Shown here one piece after another: positions 8,976 to 20,177 of a stretch of DNA of 43,601 nucleotides. The stretch is from Gammaproteobacteria bacterium (lineage in GTDB: Bacteria > Pseudomonadota > Gammaproteobacteria > Steroidobacterales > GCA-2729495), in assembly GCA_013001905.1 (NCBI GenBank), contig JABDLC010000024.1:1-43601 (forward strand), in the 5' to 3' direction. The number at the start of each line of letters is the position of its first letter. The first letter of the stretch is position 1. The translations under genes were made by a program, and so were the position numbers. The notes under the pieces are model-generated. The model made no database searches, was not told the DNA's origin, and saw only the letters and a program-made list of their open reading frames with translations.

Positions 8976-9685
8976 CCGGGTGCGTCGCTCGACCCGGCGT
9001 CTGTCGCCGTAAGGCGGGGCGCGGCCCGCAACCGGTCATCGAGCGCGCGCAGCCGCTCAGGCGTGCCGACATCGCACCAGTAACCGCTGTGCAACTCACC
9101 ACTGAGCTGGCCGCGATCAGCTGCTTCGCGCAACAGTGGCACGAGAGAAAAGATGCCGTCTTCGCAACCGGTGAACAGTTCGGGACTCAAGACTGCAACG
9201 CCACTGTAAGTGAGCATAGCGGAGCCGGTATTGGCCACCTGCGCCCCGGACAACGCGAAATCACCCGCCGGGTTGTGTGTCGGATTTGGCACCAGCAGAA
9301 GATGAGCGTGCGTGCCTGCGGGTAGTGCCGGCTGACTGAACTCATAGTCGATATAGACATCACCGTTCACCAGCCAGAATGGCTCGCTACCGAGCAGCGG
9401 CAGGGCACGAAACACACCTCCGCCCGTGTCGAGCGCGGTATCGCCCTCGTCGCTGATGGTGATGCGCGCGCCGAAACGACTGCCGTCGCCCAGAAAGTCA
9501 CGCAGCATTGACCGCTGCCAGGCGACATTCACGACCAGATCAGTAATACCTGCGGCCACCAGCGCCCGTATGTGGTACTCGAGCAACGCGATACCACCCG
9601 CCCGCAACAACGGTTTCGGTTTCGTATCGGTCAGTGGTCGCATTCGCTCACCGCGACCGGCGGCAAGCAGCATGGCTCGGGCCAT
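8972..9685 (-). CDS. murU: MurU-like sugar-1-phosphate nucleotidyltransferase
   Basis: The protein has about 237 residues, starting at the ATG before ARAMLLAAG; an in-frame ATG at 9712 would add nine residues unlike the family N-terminus. It has the nucleotidyltransferase signature LLAAGRGERMRPLT, the TKPKPLL motif, a metal-binding NGDVYIDY and GYWCDVGTPERL near the C-terminus. Closest recognisable family is MurU, the N-acetylmuramate-1-phosphate uridylyltransferase of the peptidoglycan recycling bypass. Position next to lptD agrees with pseudomonads. The kinase partner AmgK, normally adjacent, is absent here, so substrate assignment is likely but not certain. Confidence 0.82.
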   Translation of the reverse strand: MARAMLLAAGRGERMRPLTDTKPKPLLRAGGIALLEYHIRALVAAGITDLVVNVAWQRSMLRDFLGDGSRFGARITISDEGDTALDTGGGVFRALPLLGSEPFWLVNGDVYIDYEFSQPALPAGTHAHLLLVPNPTHNPAGDFALSGAQVANTGSAMLTYSGVAVLSPELFTGCEDGIFSLVPLLREAADRGQLSGELHSGYWCDVGTPERLRALDDRLRAAPRLTATDAGSSDAPG

Positions 9686-9798
9686 CGGATTACTCGTTGC
9701 TGACGACTTCATCAAACATGTGCCGATACTAACCCGACATGCCCGCAGGAATACGTTTGTAATGGCGCATTTTTAGCCACGCTGGTGACGCTCTGCTC

Positions 9799-9804
9799 TA
9801 TAAT
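9799..9804 (+). promoter_or_regulatory. Candidate -10 element (TATAAT) of lptD
   Basis: A perfect TATAAT lies nine bases upstream of the lptD ATG at 9813. No good -35 hexamer is seen 16-18 bases upstream. If used, transcription would start near 9811 and the lptD mRNA would be essentially leaderless. No sigma-E style -35 (GGAACTT) was found in the 97-base intergenic region. Confidence 0.4.
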
Positions 9805-9812
9805 CGCCTGCG

Positions 9813-12017
9813 ATGCGCCACGCGATGATGACTCTGCTAATTTTGCTTCCGGTAATCACCGCTTACGCGGAGAATCCGGCCGCCATTCCTGTGGAAGATC
9901 GCAACGTCGCCTGCTGGGACGACAGTGCCATCTCCCCCGGCGCGCAGGCCAACGAACTGGCCGAAGACATCATCGAACTCACGACCGATAACGCTGATAT
10001 TCAATCCGGCGGCATAGCAGTGTTTGAGGGCCCTGTCGAAGTGCGCAGCCGCGGCCGCTTATTGCGCGCCGGCGAAGCAGACTACAACGGCGAAACCGGC
10101 ACTTTTGACACGCGTGGCGGGGTCGAATTCATTGAGAAAGACAGCCGCTTTGCAGGGGATGCGGCACGCTACAACACGCGCACCGGCCGGCTGGAAATTG
10201 ATGGCGCCGAGTTTCAGGTCAATCAGACGCCTGCGCGCGGCGCTGCCGAAAATATCAGCGTCGAGCGCGAAGGCCGAATCCGCTTCTACAAAGTCAGTTA
10301 TACCTCGTGCCCGCCCGGTAACAGCGACTGGGAGCTGACCGCGCGGTCGATCAAGCTGGATCAGGAAAGCGGCATGGGCACGGCGCGCAAAGCAACGCTG
10401 CGTTTCAAAGGCATCCCGTTTTTATACGTGCCGCGTTTCACGTATCCGATTAACGATGAGCGCAAAACCGGCCTGTTGTTTCCGACACTGGGCACCAGTG
10501 ACAGCAGAGGCTTTGAGTACAATCAGCCTTACTACTGGAACATTGCCCCCAGTTACGACATGACGATTGCGCCGCGCTACATGTCGAAGCGCGGGTTGCA
10601 ACTGGGTACCGAGGGCCGGTTACTGACCGCGAGCAACGACGCCGTGCTCTGGCTCGACTTCCTGCCCAACGATGACCGCACCGATACCGACCGCTGGCAG
10701 TACGATCTCGACATCAGCACCACACTGCCGGCCGGATGGAGAGCCACCACGGAGGCCACGGGCATCTCAGATGATGACTATTACGAGGATCTGAGCGCGC
10801 GACAAAGCTGGACCAGCAAAACGCATCTGGCCCGGCAAATGACCTTTGAGCGCTACGATGACACGTGGGACATGCGCGCCCGTCTGCAGGGATATCAGAC
10901 GATCGACCCGCTGTTGCTGCAGCAGGACGAGCCGTATCTGCAGTTGCCGCAATTCACCGCGACCGGCATCTGGAGAGATTCGCTGTTCGGCATGGACTAT
11001 CGTCTCGACGCGGAAGCCAATTATTTTTATCGCAAAGACAGTGTGACCGGTGCGCGACTGCACATGAAACCCGGCGCCGAGCTGCCGATGCAGCGCGGTG
11101 GCCTGTACATACGCCCCGCCGTGTCGCTCGACATCACCGGCTACTCCCTGCAGGACACTGCAGCCGGCGCCGACGACTCACCGGGCCGCGTAGCCCCTAT
11201 CGCCAGCATTGACGCCGGCGCCATTTTCGAACGGAGCGTGGGCGACGACGATAACTACACCATGACACTGGAACCGCGCGCGCTCTACAGTTACGTGCCC
11301 TATCGCGGGCAGGACGATATTCCGGTGTTCGACACGATCCGCCCGGACCTGAACCTGATCCAGCTGTATCGCACCAACCAGTTCGTCGGCCTCGACCGCC
11401 TGAGTGATTCCAACCAGATCAGCGTCGGTGTAACGAGCCGCTTACTCGACTATGGGGACGGACGTGAGTTACTGACGGCAACAATCGGACAGACATTGTT
11501 CCTCGAAGGCAGCGATGTGACGCTGCCCGGCGAAACGCCCGTCGACGATAATTCATCGGACTACATTGCGGAACTCGGCGTCTCGATCTGGGAAAAATGG
11601 AGTTTCGACGCACGCTATCAGTACGACACCGATACCAATTCCTCAGCACGGACGTCGTTGCGGCTGCGCTACCGCCCGATGGACAATGCCAGCTTCAACG
11701 TGGCCTACCGCTATGCGCGGGACTCACTGGAACAGACAGATTTCAGTTTCAGCTACCCCTTCGGCACCGAGTGGAACGTCATCGGTCGCTATAACTGGTC
11801 AGTACCCGACAGCAAAGTGCTCGACCGTGTGCTGGGCGTGGAATACAGCGGCTGCTGCTGGGGCGTCAGCCTGCTGAGCCGGCGGACGATTGTCCGCAGT
11901 ACGGGCGAAGTCGACTCCTCTCTGGCGCTGCAGTTCTCGCTCAAGGGTTTCTCAAACTTCGGCAGCGGCACCGCACAGTATTTGCAGCGTGATATTCTTA
12001 GCGGCACGCGCTTCTGA
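9813..12017 (+). CDS. lptD: LPS-assembly protein LptD
   Basis: This 734-residue outer-membrane LPS translocon protein has a signal peptide of about 19 residues, a periplasmic OstA/LptA-like domain (about 50-160) and a C-terminal 26-strand barrel domain. Four cysteines match the arrangement of E. coli LptD: Cys34, Cys166 and the adjacent pair Cys681-Cys682, which form the inter-domain disulfides needed for function. It inserts lipopolysaccharide into the outer leaflet with LptE. surA follows, which encodes a chaperone for LptD itself. Alternative starts at 9825 and 9828 would remove the only positive charges of the signal peptide. Confidence 0.96.
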   Translation: MRHAMMTLLILLPVITAYAENPAAIPVEDRNVACWDDSAISPGAQANELAEDIIELTTDNADIQSGGIAVFEGPVEVRSRGRLLRAGEADYNGETGTFDTRGGVEFIEKDSRFAGDAARYNTRTGRLEIDGAEFQVNQTPARGAAENISVEREGRIRFYKVSYTSCPPGNSDWELTARSIKLDQESGMGTARKATLRFKGIPFLYVPRFTYPINDERKTGLLFPTLGTSDSRGFEYNQPYYWNIAPSYDMTIAPRYMSKRGLQLGTEGRLLTASNDAVLWLDFLPNDDRTDTDRWQYDLDISTTLPAGWRATTEATGISDDDYYEDLSARQSWTSKTHLARQMTFERYDDTWDMRARLQGYQTIDPLLLQQDEPYLQLPQFTATGIWRDSLFGMDYRLDAEANYFYRKDSVTGARLHMKPGAELPMQRGGLYIRPAVSLDITGYSLQDTAAGADDSPGRVAPIASIDAGAIFERSVGDDDNYTMTLEPRALYSYVPYRGQDDIPVFDTIRPDLNLIQLYRTNQFVGLDRLSDSNQISVGVTSRLLDYGDGRELLTATIGQTLFLEGSDVTLPGETPVDDNSSDYIAELGVSIWEKWSFDARYQYDTDTNSSARTSLRLRYRPMDNASFNVAYRYARDSLEQTDFSFSYPFGTEWNVIGRYNWSVPDSKVLDRVLGVEYSGCCWGVSLLSRRTIVRSTGEVDSSLALQFSLKGFSNFGSGTAQYLQRDILSGTRF

Positions 12018-12067
12018 GCGCGGAACACCGCGGCGTCGCCGCTGTCGTAACTGCTGTTGATCAGGCC

Positions 12068-13381
12068 ATGCTAACAATAATGAATAAAATCCGGGGCAGC
12101 GCTCTGGCGCTGTCGCTGCTGCTGCCATTGCAGCTGCACGCACAAAACCTCGATCTCAGCGACTCAGGTGTACTCGTTGACGGGATTGCCGCTGTCGTCA
12201 ATGACGGCGTGGTGCTGTTGAGTGAACTCGACGAGCAAACCATGCTGATCGTCCAGCGACTGCGTGCCGAAAACACGGAGCTGCCGCCGCAGGAGGTGCT
12301 GGTGCCGCAGGTGCTGGAACGCCTGATCATTACAGAACTGCAATTGCAGAACGCCAGACTCGCCGGTATCACCGTACCCGACAGCATGCTGAACCGGGCG
12401 CTGGCCGATGTGGCAAGACGCAATGGCACCACGCTCGGTGATCTGCCGGCCATGCTGGCGGCGGACGGCATCGACTACAACATGTACCGCAAAGAATTGC
12501 GGCAACAACTGACGATTGAGCAACTGCGTCAGCGCGAAGTTATTTCCCGCATTGGCGTATCTCCGCGTGAGCTGGACGAACACATCGAACGCGAACAGGG
12601 GTCCGCCTATCGCTTCAACCGTTACAAGATCTCGCACATACTTATTTCCGTGTCTGCAGCCGCAACACCGGATGAAATAGATTCAGCGCAGGCAAAGGCG
12701 CGGGATATTTATGACCAGCTGCAGGACGGTGCTGATTTTGCGCAACTCGCGATCGCCTATTCTGATGCACAGAACGCACTCGAAGGCGGCAGCATGGGCT
12801 GGCGCAACGGCGAGTCGCTGCCCACACTGTTCGCGGAAGTCGCGCCGCAACTTGCGGAGGGCGAAGTCTCGGCGCCGGTGCGCAGTCCCAGCGGCTTTCA
12901 CCTGATCCTTGTTGAAGATATCGAAGGCAACGAGCGGGTCATGGAAAATCAGGTCCGCGCGCGCCACATTCTGCTGCAGACGGATGAACTTATGGATGAC
13001 GCGGTCGTTCGACAGCGTCTCGAGGACATCCGGGAACAGTTGCTGGCGGGTGATGATTTCGCTGCCATCGCGACGGCGGTCTCCGAGGACCCGGGCTCTG
13101 CAGTAGACGGCGGAGACCTCGGCTGGGCCGGCCCGGGCACCTTCGTGCCTGAATTCGAAAGCACGCTGGCCGCACTCGAAATCAACGAGATCAGTGAACC
13201 CTTCAAAACGCCGTTTGGCTGGCACATCATCCAGTTGCTGGATCGCCGGGTCCACGACACGACCGAAGATGTGCAGCGTCGCAGGGCAATCATGGCGATA
13301 CGCGAGAGCAAACTCGAAGAAGAGACCGAGCTGTGGCTGCGTCAAATGCGTGATGAAGCCTTCGTCGAATACCGGCTCTGA
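12068..13381 (+). CDS. surA: Periplasmic chaperone / peptidyl-prolyl isomerase SurA
   Basis: This 437-residue protein has a signal peptide (cleavage near LHAQ), a SurA N-domain (about 30-175) and two parvulin PPIase domains. The parvulin domains are recognisable from YKISHILIS (about 186) and VRARHILLQ (about 295), each followed by a DFAQLA or DFAAIA helix and a GGSMGW or GGDLGW turn. It ends in a C-terminal helix. SurA escorts outer-membrane proteins, including LptD. An in-frame ATG at 12080 is an alternative start with a shorter signal peptide. Order lptD-surA-pdxA-rsmA is standard. Confidence 0.96.
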   Translation: MLTIMNKIRGSALALSLLLPLQLHAQNLDLSDSGVLVDGIAAVVNDGVVLLSELDEQTMLIVQRLRAENTELPPQEVLVPQVLERLIITELQLQNARLAGITVPDSMLNRALADVARRNGTTLGDLPAMLAADGIDYNMYRKELRQQLTIEQLRQREVISRIGVSPRELDEHIEREQGSAYRFNRYKISHILISVSAAATPDEIDSAQAKARDIYDQLQDGADFAQLAIAYSDAQNALEGGSMGWRNGESLPTLFAEVAPQLAEGEVSAPVRSPSGFHLILVEDIEGNERVMENQVRARHILLQTDELMDDAVVRQRLEDIREQLLAGDDFAAIATAVSEDPGSAVDGGDLGWAGPGTFVPEFESTLAALEINEISEPFKTPFGWHIIQLLDRRVHDTTEDVQRRRAIMAIRESKLEEETELWLRQMRDEAFVEYRL

Positions 13382-13394
13382 TCGCATTCCAACC

Positions 13395-14390
13395 GTGACA
13401 CAACAGGTACAGCGTGTCGCTATCACTGCCGGCGAACCTGCAGGCATCGGCCCCGATCTGCTCGCGGCACTGGCTACAACCGATCATCCGGCAGAACTGG
13501 TCGTCATTGCAGACCCCGGTCTGCTGTCCGCGCGGGCCGAGCAACTGGGGCAGCCCGTCTCGATCCGGCCATATGATGCGGCAACGGCACCCGCGCCGGC
13601 GCGCGCCGGCGAGTTGCTGGTAGACGCCATACCGTTAGCAGCGCCCAGCACACCCGGCAAACTGGATGTCAGGAACAGCGCCTACGTGCTGCAAACACTT
13701 ACACGCGCTGCCGAAGGGTGTCGCAGCGGAGAATTTGCGGCGGTAGTGACTGCACCGGTGCACAAAAGCATCATCAACCAATCCGGGACGCCCTTTTCCG
13801 GCCACACCGAGTTTTTCGCCGAACTGTGTCATGTCGACATGCCGGTGATGCTGCTGTGTGCAGACAACCTGCGGGTTGCGCTGGTCACGACACATCTTGC
13901 GCTGGCGGAGATACCCGCCGCGATCACTGCCGAACGCGTGCGGACCATCACCCGAACCCTGCATAACGACCTGCAACGGTTGTTCGGCATCGCGACACCG
14001 CGTATCGCGGTGCTGGGCCTCAACCCGCATGCCGGCGAAGACGGCCAGCTGGGACGTGAGGAGATCGAAATCATCACACCCGAGCTTGATGCATTGCGCG
14101 CTGAAGGCCTGCAAATCATCGGCCCGTTGCCCGCTGACACCGCGTTCAATCAGGACCGGCTGAACGATTACGATGCCGTGCTTGCGATGTATCACGATCA
14201 GGGGCTGCCTGTGCTTAAACATGCCGGCTTCGGCAAGGCGGTCAATGTCACACTGGGCCTGCCTATCGTGCGCACCTCCGTCGATCACGGTACCGCGCTG
14301 GATCTCGCCGGGAGCGGCCGGGCCGATGCCGGCAGTCTGCGCGAAGCACTGCGGATGGCGATCGACATCGCCAGCCGGCAGCACGGCTGA
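13395..14390 (+). CDS. pdxA: 4-hydroxythreonine-4-phosphate dehydrogenase PdxA
   Basis: I place the start at GTG 13395, 13 bases after surA. That gives 331 residues, and the N-terminus VTQQVQRVAITAGEPAGIGPD aligns with the family; upstream in-frame codons lie inside surA. Diagnostic segments are ITAGEPAGIGPD, VTAPVHKSIIN, SGHTEFFAELC (metal-ligand His137), GLNPHAGEDGQLG and a late MYHDQGLPVLK. The enzyme oxidises 4-phosphohydroxy-L-threonine in pyridoxal-5'-phosphate synthesis. rsmA starts eight bases after the stop. Confidence 0.95.
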   Translation: MTQQVQRVAITAGEPAGIGPDLLAALATTDHPAELVVIADPGLLSARAEQLGQPVSIRPYDAATAPAPARAGELLVDAIPLAAPSTPGKLDVRNSAYVLQTLTRAAEGCRSGEFAAVVTAPVHKSIINQSGTPFSGHTEFFAELCHVDMPVMLLCADNLRVALVTTHLALAEIPAAITAERVRTITRTLHNDLQRLFGIATPRIAVLGLNPHAGEDGQLGREEIEIITPELDALRAEGLQIIGPLPADTAFNQDRLNDYDAVLAMYHDQGLPVLKHAGFGKAVNVTLGLPIVRTSVDHGTALDLAGSGRADAGSLREALRMAIDIASRQHG

Positions 14391-14398
14391 ATGCCGAC

Positions 14399-15187
14399 AT
14401 GACTGAACACCAGGCGCGTAAACGCTTCGGTCAGAATTTTCTGCATGACCCGGCCATCATTGCCCGGCTCGTCGACGCCATCGCACCAGCAGACACCGAC
14501 CACATCATTGAGATCGGCCCCGGTCAGGGCGCGATGACGCAGCCTCTGAGCCAGCGTTGCGGCCGGCTTGAGGTGATTGAGCTGGACCGCGATCTCGCTG
14601 ACCGCCTCGAACAGGAAGCCTGGATGACGAACGTCGCACTGCACCGGGGCGATGCCCTGCACTTCGATTTCAGCGGCCTGAGTACGGCACCGCGCTCATT
14701 GAGGTTGGCGGGCAATCTGCCGTACAACATCTCCACACCGCTGTTATTTCATATCCTGACCTACCAGCACCTGTTTCGTGATGTGCACGTCATGCTGCAG
14801 CGGGAGGTGGTCGACCGGATGACTGCTGCGCCCGGCAGTCGCACCTATGGCCGGCTCAGTGTCGCGCTCGCTGCACGCTGCGAGGTTGAGTCGCTGTTCG
14901 TGATAAAGCCGGGCGCGTTTCGCCCGGCGCCGAAAGTTCAGTCGGCATTTGCGCGACTGATTCCGCATGACAAAGCCCTGATCGCACCGGCCGAGGCCGC
15001 AGTATTCGACGAGGTCCTGCGCTGTGCATTCAGTCAGCGACGCAAACAACTCGGCAACGCGCTGCGCCCGGTCCTCGACAGCGATGCAATTCGCGCCGCC
15101 GGCATCGATCCGCAACAACGCGCCGAGCAGCTGCACGTTGAGCAATTTGTCGCCCTGACCCGGGAAGCCATCGCTCGCTCAGGCTAG
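14399..15187 (+). CDS. rsmA: 16S rRNA dimethyladenosine transferase RsmA (KsgA)
   Basis: This 262-residue SAM-dependent methyltransferase shows the N-terminal QARKRFGQNFLHD signature, the SAM-binding loop IEIGPGQGAMT (37-47), the acidic loop ELDRDLADRL and the catalytic NLPY motif at 106-109. A C-terminal helical domain contains SQRRKQLGNALRP. It dimethylates two adjacent adenosines near the 3' end of 16S rRNA during 30S maturation. It is co-directional with pdxA and apaG. Confidence 0.97.
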   Translation: MTEHQARKRFGQNFLHDPAIIARLVDAIAPADTDHIIEIGPGQGAMTQPLSQRCGRLEVIELDRDLADRLEQEAWMTNVALHRGDALHFDFSGLSTAPRSLRLAGNLPYNISTPLLFHILTYQHLFRDVHVMLQREVVDRMTAAPGSRTYGRLSVALAARCEVESLFVIKPGAFRPAPKVQSAFARLIPHDKALIAPAEAAVFDEVLRCAFSQRRKQLGNALRPVLDSDAIRAAGIDPQQRAEQLHVEQFVALTREAIARSG

Positions 15188-15195
15188 AATGAGGT

Positions 15196-15588
15196 ATGAG
15201 CGAAGCAAGCGACCATCTGGCCGACAACATCAATGTGACAGCCGCCGTGCAGTTCATCGAAGGTCAATCAGACCCGAACGAACGGCGGTATGTATTTGCC
15301 TACACGATTGCTATCCACAATGCCGGCAGCGCGCCGGCGCAGCTACTGACCCGGCACTGGCTGATTACCGATGCCGACGGCCGTATTGAGGAAGTGCACG
15401 GCGACGGCGTGGTCGGCGAGCAGCCGAACATCGCACCCGGCGACACACACACCTATTCAAGCGGCGCTATTCTCGAAACGCCGGTCGGCACGATGGAGGG
15501 TCGTTATGGCATGGTCAGCGCAGACGGCATTCAGTTCGATGCGGCTATCCCTGTCTTCCGTCTGGCCGTGCCGGGAGTGCTCAACTAG
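15196..15588 (+). CDS. apaG: ApaG (Co2+/Mg2+ efflux-associated protein)
   Basis: This 130-residue DUF525 protein has the family pattern ERRYVFAYTIAIHNAGSAPAQLLTRHW, the glycine-rich GDGVVGEQPNIAPGDTHTYSSG and a late MEGRYGMV. It folds as a fibronectin-III-like sandwich. ApaG is linked genetically to Co2+/Mg2+ resistance in enterobacteria, but its biochemical role is unsettled. The ATG follows a GAGGT ribosome-binding site and apaH begins two bases after its stop. Confidence 0.95.
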   Translation: MSEASDHLADNINVTAAVQFIEGQSDPNERRYVFAYTIAIHNAGSAPAQLLTRHWLITDADGRIEEVHGDGVVGEQPNIAPGDTHTYSSGAILETPVGTMEGRYGMVSADGIQFDAAIPVFRLAVPGVLN

Positions 15589-15590
15589 CG

Positions 15591-16415
15591 ATGGCCGTCT
15601 ACGCGGTCGGTGACATTCAGGGCTGCCTCGATGAGCTTCGTGACCTGCTGGATGCACTCACGTTCGACGCCGACAAGGACAGGTTGTGGCTGGTCGGCGA
15701 TCTGGTCAATCGCGGCCCCAAAAGCCTGGAAACGCTGCGCTTCGTGCGCTCACTGGGTGATGCGGCGATCACCGTGCTCGGCAATCATGATCTGCATTTG
15801 CTGGCGCTGGCCATCGCCCCGGGTGCGCGGTCGCCCGAAAAGGACCTGCGACGCATTCTAAAAGCAAAAGATGGCGATGAGTTGATCGAATGGCTGCTTC
15901 ACCGGCCGCTTTTGCACTACGACAAGAAGCTGGAATCAGTGCTTGTGCATGCCGGCATCTATCCGGGCTGGACGTTAAAAAAAGCGCGCGCGCTCGCCAA
16001 AGAAGTCGAAGCGGTATTGCAGGGGCCGCAACCGGAAAAGTTTTTACAAAAAATGTACGGTGGCGAGCCTGCTCTGTGGTCTGATGACCTCACGGGCACC
16101 AAACGGCTCCGTTTTATCGTCAACAGCTTCACCCGCATGCGCTTCTGCCGCCCGGATGGCAGTCTCGACTTCTCCGCCAAACTGGGCCCGGAAGATTACG
16201 ACGGCGACATAGTGCCGTGGTACCAGATGCCTAAACGCAAAGCGACTGACGTCCGAATCGTCTTCGGCCACTGGTCGACACTCGGTTACCACGAAGACGG
16301 CTACGTGCTGTCGCTGGATACCGGCTGTGTCTGGGGCGGGCTGCTGACAGCTGCCCAGCTCGACGAGCATTCACCGCTCGTGCAGGTGCGCAGCCGGCAA
16401 CCCCGGCGCTATTAG
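15591..16415 (+). CDS. apaH: Symmetrical bis(5'-nucleosyl)-tetraphosphatase ApaH
   Basis: This 274-residue metallophosphoesterase has the conserved metal-site motifs in order: VGDIQGC near the N-terminus, GDLVNRGPKS, LGNHDLHLL, VHAGIYPGW and a late FGHWSTLGY. It hydrolyses Ap4A to two ADP and thereby limits alarmone build-up and Ap4A capping of RNA. Length and position after apaG are standard. The 21-base gap to convergent thyA contains no obvious terminator hairpin with a U-tract. Confidence 0.96.
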   Translation: MAVYAVGDIQGCLDELRDLLDALTFDADKDRLWLVGDLVNRGPKSLETLRFVRSLGDAAITVLGNHDLHLLALAIAPGARSPEKDLRRILKAKDGDELIEWLLHRPLLHYDKKLESVLVHAGIYPGWTLKKARALAKEVEAVLQGPQPEKFLQKMYGGEPALWSDDLTGTKRLRFIVNSFTRMRFCRPDGSLDFSAKLGPEDYDGDIVPWYQMPKRKATDVRIVFGHWSTLGYHEDGYVLSLDTGCVWGGLLTAAQLDEHSPLVQVRSRQPRRY

Positions 16416-16436
16416 CAAGACCGCCCGCGCGCCGTA

Positions 16437-17231
16437 TCAGACCGCGACGGGCGCGGCGATATGCGGATGGTACTCGTAGCCGACGATTTCGAAATCTTCG
16501 AAACGATAGTCAGTAATGGAATCAGGATGGCGCTGAATGGCTAACCGCGGCAGCGGCAGCGGTTCGCGGGCCAGTTGCTCCTCCACCTGCTCAAGATGAT
16601 TGAGGTACAGGTGGCAATCGCCGCCGGTCCAGATGAACTCACCCACGGCGAGACCGGTCTGCTGCGCCACCATGTGCGTCAGCAACGCATACGACGCGAT
16701 GTTGAACGGCACGCCGAGAAAAATATCGGCGCTGCGCTGGTAGAGCTGACAGGACAACTTGCCGTCCGCGACGTAAAACTGGAACAAGGCGTGGCACGGC
16801 ATCAACGCCATCTTGTCGAGCTCGGCGACATTCCACGCACTGACAATGATGCGGCGTGAATCCGGGTTATTGCGCAGTGTATCCAGCACCTGCGACAACT
16901 GATCCACCGTGCCGCCATCCGGCGTCGGCCAGGAACGCCACTGCGCGCCATACACGGGGCCGAGATCGCCGTTCTCATCGGCCCACTCGTCCCAGATGCT
17001 GACTTTGTTGTCTTTGAGGTAACCGATGTTGGTGTCGCCGTTCAGAAACCACAGCAACTCGTGAATGATTGAGCGGGTGTGCAACTTTTTGGTGGTCACC
17101 ATCGGAAAGCCGCGTGCCAGGTCAAAGCGCATCTGATGACCGAAAACGCTGAGGGTGCCGGTGCCGGTGCGGTCGTCCTTGCGCGCGCCGTTGTCGCGCA
17201 CATGGCGCATGAGGTCGAGGTACTGCTGCAA
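16437..17231 (-). CDS. thyA: Thymidylate synthase
   Basis: At 264 residues this has the same length as E. coli ThyA. It contains the nucleophile Cys146 in [14 protein letters not shown], the phosphate-binding RRIIVSAWN, the [17 protein letters not shown] block and the folate-binding C-terminus. It makes dTMP from dUMP using methylenetetrahydrofolate. It lies 30 bases downstream of lgt on the minus strand, the common lgt-thyA pair. folA is not adjacent. Confidence 0.97.
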   Translation of the reverse strand: MQQYLDLMRHVRDNGARKDDRTGTGTLSVFGHQMRFDLARGFPMVTTKKLHTRSIIHELLWFLNGDTNIGYLKDNKVSIWDEWADENGDLGPVYGAQWRSWPTPDGGTVDQLSQVLDTLRNNPDSRRIIVSAWNVAELDKMALMPCHALFQFYVADGKLSCQLYQRSADIFLGVPFNIASYALLTHMVAQQTGLAVGEFIWTGGDCHLYLNHLEQVEEQLAREPLPLPRLAIQRHPDSITDYRFEDFEIVGYEYHPHIAAPVAV

Positions 17232-17261
17232 GATCAGATCTCCGCGGTCGAATCTTCAGAA

Positions 17262-18059
17262 TTATGCTTGCTGTCCGGCCGGCTGCGACGCCTGTCGCTT
17301 CCACGCCAGCCACAGCAGGCAGATGCCCCATAATATCATCGGCGCGGTCAGGAGCTGCCCCCGCGTCAGCCAGCCCCAGGCCATGTAACCGATATGGGCG
17401 TCCGGCAAGCGGTAAAACTCAACGAAAAAACGCGACAGACCGTAGCCGACCAGAAACATGCCGGACACCGCAAGACGCGGCCGGGGTTTCGACGCAAACC
17501 ACCACAGCAATATCAGCAGCACGAAGCCCTCGAGAAAAGCCTCGTAGAGCTGTGACGCATGCCGGGGTATCCCGTTAACGATGAAGGCCCAGGGAACATC
17601 GGTCATTTTTCCCCACAGTTCGCCGTTAATGAAATTGCCGACCCGTCCCGCACCGAGACCCAGAGGGATCAGCGGCGCGATAAAGTCAGTCAGCGTCCAG
17701 AACCCGACGCCGATTTTGCGGCCGTACAACACCATCGCCAGCAGCACGCCGAGGAAACCGCCATGGAACGACATGCCGCCCTCCCACAGTCGCAGCAACA
17801 TGAGCGGGTCGCTAAGAAAATCGCTGAAGTTATAAAACAACACAGAACCCATGCGGCCGCCGAGGATCACGCCCAGCGCAATCCAGGTCACCATATCGTC
17901 GACCTGCTCTTCGGTCAGCGGCGACCACGGCCTGCGGGCCTGAACACGGCCCAGCCACCAGCCGCCGAGTATGCCGATGACGTACATGAGGCCGTACCAG
18001 CGCACGGCCAGCGGGCCGATTTCCAGAGCAATGGGATCTATTTCAGGGTATATAAGCAC
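17262..18059 (-). CDS. lgt: Prolipoprotein diacylglyceryl transferase
   Basis: This 265-residue polytopic membrane protein has the Lgt signature [15 protein letters not shown] (137-150, including essential-type Arg139), the early [11 protein letters not shown] segment and MSFHGGFLG (about 96-104). It transfers diacylglyceryl from phosphatidylglycerol to the lipobox Cys of prelipoproteins. In this window that applies to RlpA, the CbiX-like lipoprotein and the TRAP-type binding lipoprotein. It is divergent from the yyaL-like gene by 25 bases, so the two promoters must overlap coding sequence or be very compact. Confidence 0.96.
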   Translation of the reverse strand: MLIYPEIDPIALEIGPLAVRWYGLMYVIGILGGWWLGRVQARRPWSPLTEEQVDDMVTWIALGVILGGRMGSVLFYNFSDFLSDPLMLLRLWEGGMSFHGGFLGVLLAMVLYGRKIGVGFWTLTDFIAPLIPLGLGAGRVGNFINGELWGKMTDVPWAFIVNGIPRHASQLYEAFLEGFVLLILLWWFASKPRPRLAVSGMFLVGYGLSRFFVEFYRLPDAHIGYMAWGWLTRGQLLTAPMILWGICLLWLAWKRQASQPAGQQA

Positions 18060-18084
18060 GGCGCAAGTCTAGCATTTCAGCGAC

Positions 18085-20148
<2,064 letters not shown>

Positions 20149-20177
20149 CGGCCCCCAATAGCAAAGGTCGCAAAGGT

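Noticed and set aside
13194-13394. Upstream extension of the pdxA frame into surA
   Set aside because: The extra 67 residues do not resemble PdxA and overlap SurA's PPIase region. GTG 13395 gives the family N-terminus.
16416-16436. Possible terminator between apaH and thyA
   Set aside because: The GC-rich stretch could form a weak hairpin but lacks a U-tract in either direction.
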